DNA from: Marinibaculum pumilum
GTDB taxonomy: Bacteria > Pseudomonadota > Alphaproteobacteria > Ferrovibrionales > Ferrovibrionaceae
Length of the DNA stretch: 64,000 nucleotides
Direction: 5' to 3'
Assembly: GCF_042646425.1 (NCBI RefSeq)
Contig: NZ_JBHRTR010000034.1
Location: 310,001-374,000, forward strand
The notes beneath the pieces were generated by a model. The model worked only from the letters and a program-made list of their open reading frames with translations. It made no database searches and was not told the DNA's origin. How positions within the stretch are numbered: position 1 is the first letter of the stretch; each line of letters begins with the position of its first letter. Shown here one piece after another: positions 32,721 through 41,443 of the stretch. The translations under genes were made by a program, and so were the position numbers.

Positions 32721-34049
32721 ATGTACCTGCATGCCGACCTGATGGCGCGCGCTGCCGCGTCGAAACCCGTCCGCGTCCTGCTGATCGGCGCGGGCAAGTT
32801 CGGCTCGATGTTCCTGAGCCAGGTGCCGACCACCCCGGGGCTGGTCGTGACCGCCATCGCCGACCTGCGCCCGGATGCGGCGAAGGCCGCCTGCCGCACC
32901 GTGGGCTGGCCGGAGGACCTGGTTGCGGCCACCCGCTTCACCGACGATGCCGCCGCCGCGATCGCCGCCGACGATGTCGACGTGGTGGTGGAGGCGACGG
33001 GCCATCCGCCGGCCGGCGTGCGCCATGCCCGCCTGGCCTTCGCCCAGGGCAAGCATGTGGTGATGGTCAATGTGGAGGCCGACGTGCTGGCCGGGCCGCT
33101 GCTGGCGCGGGAGGCGGCGTCCGCCGGCACGGTCTATTCGATGGCCTATGGCGACCAGCCGGCGCTGACCTGCGAACTGGTGGACTGGGCGCGCTGCTGC
33201 GGCTTCGAGGTGGTCGCCGCCGGCAAGGGGACGAAATACCTGCCGGCCTACCATGCCTCGACCCCGGACACGGTCTGGGACCATTACGGCCTGACCGCGG
33301 CGCAGGCGGAAGCCGCCGGCATGAACTCCAAGATGTTCAACTCCTTCCTGGACGGCACCAAGTCGGCGCTGGAGATGGCGGCGATCGCCAATGCCTGCGC
33401 CCTGTCGCCGCCGTCGGACGGCCTGGCCTTTCCGCCCTGCGGCATGGACGACCTTGCCCATGTCCTGCGGCCGCGGGATGTGGGCGGCCAGCTGGAATGC
33501 AAAGGGCAGGTGGAGGTCGTGTCCTCGCTGGAGCGCGACGGCCGCCCGGTCTTCAAGGACCTGCGCTGGGGCGTCTATGTGGTGCTGGAGGCGCCGAACG
33601 CCTATGCCGCGGACTGCTTCCGCCAGTACGGCATGAACACCGATGCCTCGGGCCGCTATTCCGCGATGTTCAAGCCGTTCCACCTGATCGGCCTGGAACT
33701 CAATATCTCGGTGCTGTCGGCCGGCCTGCTGGGCAAGCCGACCGGCGCCACCCGCGACTTCCGCGGCGACGTGGTCGCCACCGCCAAGAGCGACCTGGCC
33801 GCCGGCACCGTCCTGGACGGCGAGGGCGGCGCCACCGTCTGGGGAAAGCTGATCCCGGCGGTACGCTCGCTGGAGATGGGGGCGCTGCCGATCGGCCTCG
33901 CCCAGGGTGTCAGGCTGAATCATGCGGTGGCTGCCGGCCAGTCGCTCACCTGGTCGGACGTGGCATTCGACGCGGCCGACGATACGGTGCAGGTCCGTCG
34001 CGAAATGGAGACGCAGTTCCGGCAGGCGTTCCGCGCGGCCGCCGAATAG
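32721..34049 (+). CDS. NAD(P)-binding oxidoreductase with C-terminal SAF domain (homoserine dehydrogenase-like)
   Basis: A 442-residue two-domain protein. The N-terminal Rossmann region RVLLIGAGKFGSMFLSQV (about residues 18-35) with VVVEATGHPPAG and GKHVVMVNVEADV resembles homoserine dehydrogenase. The C-terminal 100 residues (VVATAKSDLAAGTVLDGEGG, GLAQGVRLNHAVAAGQSLTW) form a SAF domain, as in sugar-acid dehydratases and antifreeze-like proteins. Such fusions occur in branched-sugar and sugar-acid degradation gene sets. It follows the PhyH gene by 9 bases and is probably co-transcribed. Confidence 0.83.
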   Translation: MYLHADLMARAAASKPVRVLLIGAGKFGSMFLSQVPTTPGLVVTAIADLRPDAAKAACRTVGWPEDLVAATRFTDDAAAAIAADDVDVVVEATGHPPAGVRHARLAFAQGKHVVMVNVEADVLAGPLLAREAASAGTVYSMAYGDQPALTCELVDWARCCGFEVVAAGKGTKYLPAYHASTPDTVWDHYGLTAAQAEAAGMNSKMFNSFLDGTKSALEMAAIANACALSPPSDGLAFPPCGMDDLAHVLRPRDVGGQLECKGQVEVVSSLERDGRPVFKDLRWGVYVVLEAPNAYAADCFRQYGMNTDASGRYSAMFKPFHLIGLELNISVLSAGLLGKPTGATRDFRGDVVATAKSDLAAGTVLDGEGGATVWGKLIPAVRSLEMGALPIGLAQGVRLNHAVAAGQSLTWSDVAFDAADDTVQVRREMETQFRQAFRAAAE

Positions 34050-34167
34050 CCGCACCGCGCTTTCGCCCTGGCCCTGCCCGCGGCGCTGTGACCTGCCGCT
34101 TCGCCTGGGGTATCATGCCCGCAGCTGCGACCGGCGGGACCGGATCGGCGGAGCCGGGGGGCACAGG

Positions 34168-35379
34168 ATGGCTTCAGGAACGATCGCGCCGTTCGCAACG
34201 CTGGATTTCAACAGCCAGCTGAACCGGAGCCTGGGCAAGGTCTATCTCGGCGCCGCCAGCGTCGGCGAGGTGATGGCTGTCGCCGCCAGCATTGCCGACG
34301 GTGATACGGCGAGCTGGCATGCGGCTTGGTCGAAGCTTGCCGCATCGCTGGAGGCACGGGGGCGGGCGGCGGCTGCGGCGGGCCAGCGGCAGACCGCGCT
34401 CGGCCTGTACCTGCGTGCGACGGAGGCCTGGCGCCAGGCCTGCTTCTTCCACCGGGTGGACCTGGACTGCGCCGAGCTGCAGGCGGCCTGGCCGCGGCTG
34501 GTCGCCTGTTTCCGCGCGGCCCTGGCGCAGTCGCCGTTCCATGGCGGGCGTGTCGAACTGCCGTTCGAGGGGCGCTCGCTCTGGGCCTATCTGCTGCATC
34601 CGGGCCCGGCGGAGGATGGCCCCTGGCCGACCCTGGTGATGCCGTCGGGCTATGACGGCACGGCGGAGGAGACCGCCGTCATGGTCGGCTGGCCGGCCCT
34701 GGCGCGCGGCTATGCCGTGCTGGCCTTCGACGGTCCCGGCCAGGGCTGTACCCTGTACGATCCTGCGCGAAGGGCCTTCATGCGACCCGATTTCGAGCAT
34801 GTCCTGCCGGCAGTGGTCGATGCCGCCCAGGGGATGGCACCGGTCGACGGCGACCGCATCGCCGGGGTGGGGATCAGCTTCGGCGGCTACCTGATGCCGC
34901 GGGGCGCCAGCGGCGAGCCGCGACTGAAAGCCCTGGTGGCGGATCCCGGGCAGGTCGATATGGGGGCGGCGATCCTGCAGCGCCTGCCGGAGCGGCTGAA
35001 GGCGCTGCTCGACCAGGACGGCACGGAGGCCGAGGCGGCGTTCGAGGCGCTGGTCGCCCGTCCGGAGGGGCAGCTTCTGTTCTGGCCGCGCATGGCGGCG
35101 CACGGGCTGTCGTCGGTACAGGCCTATATCCGGGCGATGCGCGACTTCTCGCTGGCGGGCCGCGCCGAGCGGATCGCCTGCCCCTGCCTGATTTGCGACA
35201 ACGAGATCGATGTCGTCTCCACCGGCCAGGGTTCGCTGCTGGCGGGGATGCTGGAGACGCCGGCGGAATTCGTGCGCTTCACTGCGGCCGAGGGCGCGGG
35301 CGGCCATTGCGAAGGCGCCGGGCGGGAGGTCTTCGACGAACGGGTCTTCCCCTGGCTGGACCGGCTGCTGAAGCGCTGA
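34168..35379 (+). CDS. Alpha/beta hydrolase (FrsA / dihydroxypseudooxynicotine hydrolase-like)
   Basis: A 403-residue hydrolase with a long helical N-terminal region (about 1-125) before the alpha/beta core. The nucleophile elbow is GVGISFGGYL with Ser237; the acid is probably in ICDNEIDVVSTG and the His in GGHCEGAG. The N-terminal helical part is found in the group that includes C-C and ester hydrolases acting on ring-opening products. ATG 34168 follows GGGGGG. A 118-base gap separates it from the SAF gene and it ends 16 bases before the luciferase-like gene. Confidence 0.85.
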   Translation: MASGTIAPFATLDFNSQLNRSLGKVYLGAASVGEVMAVAASIADGDTASWHAAWSKLAASLEARGRAAAAAGQRQTALGLYLRATEAWRQACFFHRVDLDCAELQAAWPRLVACFRAALAQSPFHGGRVELPFEGRSLWAYLLHPGPAEDGPWPTLVMPSGYDGTAEETAVMVGWPALARGYAVLAFDGPGQGCTLYDPARRAFMRPDFEHVLPAVVDAAQGMAPVDGDRIAGVGISFGGYLMPRGASGEPRLKALVADPGQVDMGAAILQRLPERLKALLDQDGTEAEAAFEALVARPEGQLLFWPRMAAHGLSSVQAYIRAMRDFSLAGRAERIACPCLICDNEIDVVSTGQGSLLAGMLETPAEFVRFTAAEGAGGHCEGAGREVFDERVFPWLDRLLKR

Positions 35380-35395
35380 TCGACACGAGGACGCC

Positions 35396-36253
35396 ATGCG
35401 CCTGAACGCCTTCTTCCCGACCAACGATATCGGCGACGATCCGGCGAAGATCCGCGACTGGGCGCAGGCGGCGGAGGATCTGGGCTATGCCATGATCGAG
35501 GTGCCCGACCATGTCCTGGGCACCGCGGCGCGGGATGGCTGGACGCCGTTCTACGACGAGAGCCACGATTTCCACGAGACCTTCACCACCCTGGCCTTCC
35601 TGGCGGGCTGCACCCGTTCCATCGGCCTGTCCAGCGGCGTCCTGGTGCTGCCGCAGCGGCAGACCGCGCTGGTGGCGAAGCAGGCGGCGGAGGTCGACCT
35701 GCTGAGCGGCGGCCGCCTGCGGCTGGGCATCGGCGGCGGCTGGAACCATGTCGAGTACGAGGCGCTGGACATGGACTGGTCGACCCGCGGCGCGCGCCAG
35801 GCGGAGCAGGTCGAGGTGATGCGCCGCCTGTGGACCGAGGACCTTGTCACCGTCGACGGCCGCTTCCACCGGATGCGCGCGGTCAATGTCCGGCCGCGCC
35901 CGGTGCAGCGCCCGATCCCGGTCTGGTTCGGCGGCACCTCCGACGCGGTGCTGAAGCGGGCGGCGCGGATCGGCGACGGCTGGATGCCGATCATCCCGCC
36001 CGACGAAAAGGCCGAGGCCCGACTGGCGGAGCTCGACGGCCTGCTGAAGGAAAATGGCCGGGACCGTGTCTCGTTCGGGCTGGAAGCCTGGATCGCGGCG
36101 AAGGAGGACCAGCCTGAGCGCTGGGCCGCGGCGGCGGCCGGCTGGCGGCGCCTGGGCGCAGACATGGCGATGCTGTTTCCGGCCTGGCGGATCCCGTCCG
36201 CCGATGGGCAGATCGCGGCGCTGCGCATGTTCCGGGAGGCGCTGGCCGACTGA
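35396..36253 (+). CDS. LLM class flavin/F420-dependent oxidoreductase
   Basis: A 285-residue luciferase-like TIM-barrel monooxygenase. Visible are IEVPDHVLG, VLVLPQRQTALVAKQAAEVD, SGGRLRLGIGGGWN (flavin phosphate site) and PIPVWFGGTSDAVLKRAARI. The pattern fits the TIGR03619 group, which may use FMN or F420. ATG 35396 comes after CACGAGGACGCC. It is the last gene of the plus-strand series and ends at a hairpin before the convergent GST gene. A role in oxidising a product of the hydrolase upstream is inferred from linkage only. Confidence 0.9.
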   Translation: MRLNAFFPTNDIGDDPAKIRDWAQAAEDLGYAMIEVPDHVLGTAARDGWTPFYDESHDFHETFTTLAFLAGCTRSIGLSSGVLVLPQRQTALVAKQAAEVDLLSGGRLRLGIGGGWNHVEYEALDMDWSTRGARQAEQVEVMRRLWTEDLVTVDGRFHRMRAVNVRPRPVQRPIPVWFGGTSDAVLKRAARIGDGWMPIIPPDEKAEARLAELDGLLKENGRDRVSFGLEAWIAAKEDQPERWAAAAAGWRRLGADMAMLFPAWRIPSADGQIAALRMFREALAD

Positions 36254-36280
36254 CGCGGCCCGGATGCGGGCGGTGGCGGC

Positions 36281-36304
36281 GCCGCCGGCGAACCGGCGGC
36301 ACCG
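36281..36304. terminator. Hairpin terminator between convergent genes
   Basis: GCCGCCGG (36281-36288) and CCGGCGGC (36293-36300) pair perfectly round a CGAA tetraloop, and flanking CGGT/ACCG can extend the stem past a bulge. It lies between the LLM gene and the GST gene. Confidence 0.6.
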
Positions 36305-36313
36305 CCGTCGGGG

Positions 36314-37018
36314 TCAGCGCCCGTAGCGTGCGATCACCTCCGCCAGCGGCAGGTGGCCGAGGCAGGCCCCTGTTCCCGCAGCCGTATCGCCGGCCTCCAG
36401 GGCCAGCGCGTACCGCACGGCCGGCTCTGCCTCGATCCGCTGCCGCAGCGCCTGCAGCTTCGGCCAGCGGGCCGGGTCCGCAACCGCGTGGATGTCCAGC
36501 CAGCGGGCGACGCCGACCAGCAGGCCGTCGGCCAGGCATGGCAGCTCCCCCAGCAGGAAGGGCGTCTCGCCGATCATCCCCTCCAGCTTGTCGTGGCGTT
36601 GCATTACGGCATCGCGGCCGAAGCGGTGCAGCGCCTCCTGATAGGCCGGGTCGGGCTGGGCCATCTCCATCGCCACCCAGAGCGCGCTGAAGGCGCCGGT
36701 GAAGCCGGAGTTCACGAAGCCCATCAGCTGGTGCATGCGGTCGGCCTCCGGAGATGCAGGATCGAAGCTGATGCGGCGGTCGGCGTCCCGCGCTTCGAGC
36801 CAGGCGGCGATCGCCATCGTTTCCGTCAGCGGCTGGCCCCGGTCGGTGATCAGCACCGGCGTTTCGTGACGCGGGTTGAGCCGGGCATAGTCGGGCCGGC
36901 GCATCTCGCCCAGCATGTCGACACGGGCCAGGCGGTAGGGCTGTCCGAGCCATTCCAGCGCGGCGACGAGCCCCATCGAGCTTCCTGCGGGGAAGCCGTA
37001 AAGCAGGATCGGTTCCAT
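36314..37018 (-). CDS. Glutathione S-transferase family protein
   Basis: A 234-residue GST. The N-terminal thioredoxin domain begins ILLYGFPAGSSMGLVAALEW, with Ser-Ser near the usual catalytic position, and has the cis-Pro strand HETPVLITDRGQPLTETMAI. The helical domain follows (LLGELPCLADGLLVGVARW, residues about 150-170). ATG 37018 matches the family start. It is divergent from an HxlR-type regulator that may control it. The substrate is unknown. Confidence 0.88.
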   Translation of the reverse strand: MEPILLYGFPAGSSMGLVAALEWLGQPYRLARVDMLGEMRRPDYARLNPRHETPVLITDRGQPLTETMAIAAWLEARDADRRISFDPASPEADRMHQLMGFVNSGFTGAFSALWVAMEMAQPDPAYQEALHRFGRDAVMQRHDKLEGMIGETPFLLGELPCLADGLLVGVARWLDIHAVADPARWPKLQALRQRIEAEPAVRYALALEAGDTAAGTGACLGHLPLAEVIARYGR

Positions 37019-37137
37019 CTGATGTCCCAGGTGGTTCTGTGGTCGGGGTGGTGTCGCTGCGCAGCGCCACTGGAACATAGGCGGCCCCGGCGCCATGTGA
37101 ATTACGCACATTTCGGTAACCGCCGCGGAGAAGGGCG

Positions 37138-37497
37138 ATGAAGGATCTGGTCTCGCGCTGCCCGATCGAGGAATGCATGCAGGTGCTGTCGGGGCGCTGG
37201 CCGGGGCTGCTGCTCTACTACCTGAAGGACGGCACGAAGCGGTTCGGCGAGCTGCGCCGCGACAATCCAACCTTGTCCCACCGGGTCCTGACCCTGGAAC
37301 TGCGGAAGCTGGAGGCCGCCGGCATCGTGCGCCGCAGCGAATATCCCGGCTATCCGCGGAAGGTGGAATACGACCTGACCCCGGCCGGGCGACGCCTGGT
37401 GCCCCTGCTCGACGCGCTTGGCGACTGGTGGCTGGGCACGGAGGCGGAGCGGGGTGGCCATGTCGCAACTCTCCCCGGTGTCGCGGCAGGCGACTGA
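37138..37497 (+). CDS. HxlR family winged-helix transcriptional regulator
   Basis: A 119-residue regulator. CPIEECMQVLSGRWPGLLLYYL is the conserved N-terminus with Cys8, and FGELRRDNPTLSHRVLTLELRKLE is the recognition part, followed by PRKVEYDLTPAGRRL in the wing. HxlR proteins respond to aldehydes, quinones and oxidants, often through that Cys. It is divergent from the GST gene over 119 bases. The region includes an AT-rich ATTACGCACATTTCGGTAA that could hold the promoters. It points to electrophile stress control of the GST. Confidence 0.9.
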   Translation: MKDLVSRCPIEECMQVLSGRWPGLLLYYLKDGTKRFGELRRDNPTLSHRVLTLELRKLEAAGIVRRSEYPGYPRKVEYDLTPAGRRLVPLLDALGDWWLGTEAERGGHVATLPGVAAGD

Positions 37498-37562
37498 CCG
37501 AGCCTGACCGGGCCGTCTGAAATACACTGGTAATCGCCGGCCGGCTGCCAGACACTCCCGTC

Positions 37563-39626
37563 ATGGCATATGACGTCTGTATCGATATCGGTGGCACTTT
37601 CACCGACTGCATCGTGGCGGGGCCGGATGGCGCGGCCCGGATCTTCAAGGCCTCGTCCACACCGGGCGCATTCGAGCGCGGCTTCATGGCGGCGCTGGAA
37701 CTGGCGGCCGGGCATTACGGCCTGGCCCTGCGCGACTTCCTGGGGCAGGTGCGGCAGCTGGTGCACGGCACCACCGTCACCACCAACGCCCTGGTGCAGG
37801 GGCAGACGGCGCCGGTGGCTTTGCTCTGCACCGCCGGGCATCCGGACGTCCTGACCCTGCGGGAGGCGCCGCGCAAGCGCACCTGGAACTGGCGTACCGA
37901 CTATCCGGGCCCGTTCGTGCCGCGCAACCGGACCTTCGAGATCGGCGGCCGCATCGACGCGCTGGGCAACGAGGTGGCGCCGCTCGACGAAGCGGCCGTC
38001 GCGGATGCGGTCGCGGTGGCGCGGCGCCTGGAGGTTGCCGGCATTGCCGTCTCCTACCTCTGGTCGATCGCCAACCCGGCGCATGAGCGCCGCACGCGGG
38101 AGCTGATCGCCGCCGCCTGGCCGGAGGTGCCGGTGACCCTGGGGCATGAGATCAACCCGATTCCGCGGGAATACCGCCGCACCATATCCACCGCCATCGA
38201 CGCCAGCCTGCAGCCGATCTTCTCCACCTACCTGTCGCGGCTGGAGGCGGCGCTGCGCGACGGCGGCTATGGCGGCGAGCTGCTGGTGGCGAACTGCGTC
38301 GGCGGCATGATGCCGGCGGCGGAGATCATCGCGAAGCCGATCTACAGCGTGATGTCTGGGCCGACCCTGGCGCCGGTGGCGGCCCGCGCGCTCTGCGACG
38401 CGCCGCTGATCGTCGTCATCGACATGGGCGGCACTACCCTGGACGTCTCCGCCGTGCGCGACGGCGAACTGGTGGTGGCGGCGGAGGCGATGATCCTGCC
38501 CTACGACATGCTGGGCCTGCCGAAGGTCGACGTCCGCTCCGTCGGTGCCGGTGGCGGCTCCATCGCCTGGGTCGACGCCGGCGGGCTGCTGCGGGTCGGG
38601 CCGCAGAGCGCCGGCGCGGAACCCGGTCCCGCCGCCTATGGCCGCGGCGGCACAGCGGCGACGGTGACCGATGCCGATGTGGTGCTGGGGATCATCGACC
38701 CGGACTATTTCCTGGGCGGGTCGATGCGGATCGACCGCGCGGCGGCGGAGCAGGCTGTCGCTGGCATCGCCGGCCGGCTGGGCCTCTCCAATGTGGAGGC
38801 CGCCTATGCCATCCACACCACCTGCAACCACACCATGATCACCGCGATCGAGGATGTGACGATCAACGAGGGGATCAATCCGCGCGATGCCTGGCTGGTG
38901 GCCGGCGGCGGCGCCACCGCCGCCCATGTGGCGGAGATGGCGCAGGTGCTCGGTGTCCGCGGCTTCACCGTGCCCAAGCATGTCGCGGCGCTGAGCGCCT
39001 TCGGCGGCCTGATCTCCGACCTGCGGTGGGAGGCCGTGGCCAGCCTGCATACCAGCAGCCGCGCCTTTGCGGCCGAGGCGGTGGACGCGCTGCTGGCGGA
39101 ACTGCGGGACCGCTGCACGGTCTTCCTTGCCGGTGCCGGGGTGGCGGCAGAGGACCGCCGCATCGCCTGGTCGTTCCAGGGCCGCTACGAGACCCAGTCC
39201 TGGGAGATCGCCGTGCCGTTCGACCTGCCGGAGGGCGGCCTGCAGGCGTCCGATATCGCCCGGCTGACGGCCGCCTTCCACGCGGCGCATGAAGCCATCT
39301 ACGGCTTCAAGGAGGAGGGCGACCCGATCGCGATCACCACCTGGAAGGCGATGGCGATCGGCCGCAACGCCCGGGCCGGCGAGCGTCCGGCCGCAGCGGG
39401 CGCGGAACAGCCGCCACCGCCGCCCAAGGGGCAGCGCAACGTCTATCTGCGCGATGCCGGCGGGATGCGGGAGGTGCCGGTGTATGACGGCACCGTCTTC
39501 CGCCCCGGCATGGTCCTGGCCGGGCCGGCGGTGATCGAGGAGCCGACCACCACCCTGCTGCTGCTGCCGGGGATGCGGGCGCGGGTCGATGGCGGCGGCA
39601 ACTACCTGGTGGAGGTGAGCGCATGA
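37563..39626 (+). CDS. hyuA: Hydantoinase/oxoprolinase subunit A
   Basis: A 687-residue ATP-dependent amidohydrolase subunit. The actin-like ATPase segments are DIGGTFTDCIVAG (residue 8 on), VHGTTVTTNALVQGQT, a middle SGPTLAPVAARAL and DMGGTTLDVSAV. It pairs with the B subunit to open hydantoin or oxoproline-type rings or, in some members, to carboxylate ketones. The start at ATG 37563 has only a weak ribosome site. Its stop overlaps the next ATG (ATGA). Nothing nearby shows which substrate is used. Confidence 0.93.
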   Translation: MAYDVCIDIGGTFTDCIVAGPDGAARIFKASSTPGAFERGFMAALELAAGHYGLALRDFLGQVRQLVHGTTVTTNALVQGQTAPVALLCTAGHPDVLTLREAPRKRTWNWRTDYPGPFVPRNRTFEIGGRIDALGNEVAPLDEAAVADAVAVARRLEVAGIAVSYLWSIANPAHERRTRELIAAAWPEVPVTLGHEINPIPREYRRTISTAIDASLQPIFSTYLSRLEAALRDGGYGGELLVANCVGGMMPAAEIIAKPIYSVMSGPTLAPVAARALCDAPLIVVIDMGGTTLDVSAVRDGELVVAAEAMILPYDMLGLPKVDVRSVGAGGGSIAWVDAGGLLRVGPQSAGAEPGPAAYGRGGTAATVTDADVVLGIIDPDYFLGGSMRIDRAAAEQAVAGIAGRLGLSNVEAAYAIHTTCNHTMITAIEDVTINEGINPRDAWLVAGGGATAAHVAEMAQVLGVRGFTVPKHVAALSAFGGLISDLRWEAVASLHTSSRAFAAEAVDALLAELRDRCTVFLAGAGVAAEDRRIAWSFQGRYETQSWEIAVPFDLPEGGLQASDIARLTAAFHAAHEAIYGFKEEGDPIAITTWKAMAIGRNARAGERPAAAGAEQPPPPPKGQRNVYLRDAGGMREVPVYDGTVFRPGMVLAGPAVIEEPTTTLLLLPGMRARVDGGGNYLVEVSA

Positions 39627-41419
39627 CGGAAGACGTCGCAGCCGGGTCCGCGCCGGCCCCCGACTTCGACCCCGTGCTGATGGCGGTGCTGTCCAGCCGC
39701 TTCGAGGCGATCATCCGCGAGATGGTCAACACGGTGATGAAGTCCAGCCGGTCGACGACCATCACCAATGCGCGGGACTTCTCCTGCGGGCTGCTGACCT
39801 ACGACCATCGCCTGGTCTGCGTGGAAGAGGCGATGCCGATCCACGTCACCGCGCTGGAGCTGACCACGGCGCCGATCACCCGGCTGTTCGACGATGTGAA
39901 GGAAGGCGACGCCTTCTATTCCACCAGCCCCTATTACGGCGTCACCCATCATGCCGACATGACCGCCTGCGTGCCGGTGTTCTGCGATGGCGAGCCGCTG
40001 TTCTGGACTCTGGCTCGGTCGCACCACACCGATACCGGTGCGCATCTGCCGACGACGATGGATGCCTATTTTCGCACCGTCTACGAGGAAGGGCTGCATA
40101 TCCCGGCGCTGCGCTTCCAGGAGAACTATGCCGACAAGGCCGACCTGATCCGGCTCTGCCGGGAGAATTTCCGGGTCAGCCACCTGTGGTACGGCGATTA
40201 TCGCGCGCAGATGGCCGCCTGCCGGGTGGGGGAGCGGCGGCTGAAGGAACTGTCGGCGCAGTACGGGCTGGATCTGCTGAAGGACTTCGTCGCCGCCTGG
40301 ATGGCCTATGGCGAACGCCGCGCCATCGCCGCGATCCGCGAACTGCCGGCCGGCACCTGGAGCCATACCTGCACCCACGACCCGATCCCCGGGGTGGCCG
40401 AGGACGGCATCCCGATCACCGCCCATGTCACCACCGACCCGGAGGGCGGCTGGGTGACGGTCGACCTGCGCGACAATCCGGACTGCGTGCCAGGCGGGGT
40501 GAACCTGTCGGAGGCCTGCGCCACCGGATCGGGCCGGATCGGCGTGTTCTACAACCTGGACCCGACGATCCCGCACAATGCCGGCAGCGCGGGCCGCATC
40601 CGGGTGCTGCTGCGCGACGGCTGCGTGGTGGGCCGGCCGACCTATCCGGTGGGCACTTCGAACGCGACCATGGGGGTGAACGACCGGCTGATCAATGCGA
40701 TCCAGACCGCCTTCGCGAAGATGGGCGCGCCCTACGGCCTGGCGGAGGGCGGGGTGGAGTTCGGCAGCAATATGGGGCTGATCTCCGGCACCGACGACCG
40801 CCATGGCGACCCGCAGCCCTTCGTCGACGGGCTGTTCCTGGCGCTGGCCGGCGGGCCGGGGCTGCACGGCCATGACGGCTGGCTGACCTACGAAGCACCG
40901 AACGGCGGCGGCATCCTGGCGATCGACGCGATCGAGACGGACGAGGCGAAATACCCGGTGCTGGTGGAAAGCCGGCATGTGGCGAAGGAGGCGATGGGTG
41001 CCGGGCAGTGGAACGGCGCGCCGTCGATGGAGGGCAGCTATCGTCCGCTGCGCGGACCGATCACCGTCGCCTATTGCTCCGACGGCGAGACCAACCCGCC
41101 GCGCGGCGTGCTGGGCGGCGGCGATGCCGCGCCGGCCCGCAACGTCAAGCGCCTGGCCGATGGCGGCGAGAAGCGATTGCCCGGCTTCCACCTGGAGACC
41201 TGCGCGCCGGGGGAGAGGATGTGCTTCCGCACCGCGGGCGGTGGCGGCTATGGCGATCCGCATGCCCGAGACCCGCAGGCGGTGGCCGCCGATGCGAACC
41301 GGCACTGGCTCAGCCCGGAGCGCGCGGAGGCGCTGTACGGCGTCGCCCTGCGGCTGGCCGGAAACGGCGTTGACTGGGAGGTCGACGGTGACCGGACCGC
41401 GGCGCTCCGCCAGCGCTGA
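39623..41419 (+). CDS. hyuB: Hydantoinase B/oxoprolinase family protein
   Basis: A 598-residue partner of the A subunit. It shows SSRFEAIIREMVNTVMKSS, SRDFSCGLLTYD-like sequence (ARDFSCGLLTYDHRLV), YGVTHHADMTACVPVF and PCNPPRG-type end region (NPPRGVLGGGDAAPARN), all usual in the family. It ends with a GGGGYGDP motif typical of HyuB. The gene overlaps hyuA by 4 bases, so they are coupled. The complex is cytoplasmic. It is convergent with the peptidoglycan-binding gene, 24 bases away. Confidence 0.93.
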   Translation: MTEDVAAGSAPAPDFDPVLMAVLSSRFEAIIREMVNTVMKSSRSTTITNARDFSCGLLTYDHRLVCVEEAMPIHVTALELTTAPITRLFDDVKEGDAFYSTSPYYGVTHHADMTACVPVFCDGEPLFWTLARSHHTDTGAHLPTTMDAYFRTVYEEGLHIPALRFQENYADKADLIRLCRENFRVSHLWYGDYRAQMAACRVGERRLKELSAQYGLDLLKDFVAAWMAYGERRAIAAIRELPAGTWSHTCTHDPIPGVAEDGIPITAHVTTDPEGGWVTVDLRDNPDCVPGGVNLSEACATGSGRIGVFYNLDPTIPHNAGSAGRIRVLLRDGCVVGRPTYPVGTSNATMGVNDRLINAIQTAFAKMGAPYGLAEGGVEFGSNMGLISGTDDRHGDPQPFVDGLFLALAGGPGLHGHDGWLTYEAPNGGGILAIDAIETDEAKYPVLVESRHVAKEAMGAGQWNGAPSMEGSYRPLRGPITVAYCSDGETNPPRGVLGGGDAAPARNVKRLADGGEKRLPGFHLETCAPGERMCFRTAGGGGYGDPHARDPQAVAADANRHWLSPERAEALYGVALRLAGNGVDWEVDGDRTAALRQR

Positions 41420-41443
41420 ACCGCGGCGGAGGCCCTATTCCCG

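Noticed and set aside
37110..37125. TAACC near the HxlR gene as another TetR operator
   Set aside because: Only one half-site is present (GGTAACCG); the matching GGTTA at 4-base spacing is missing.
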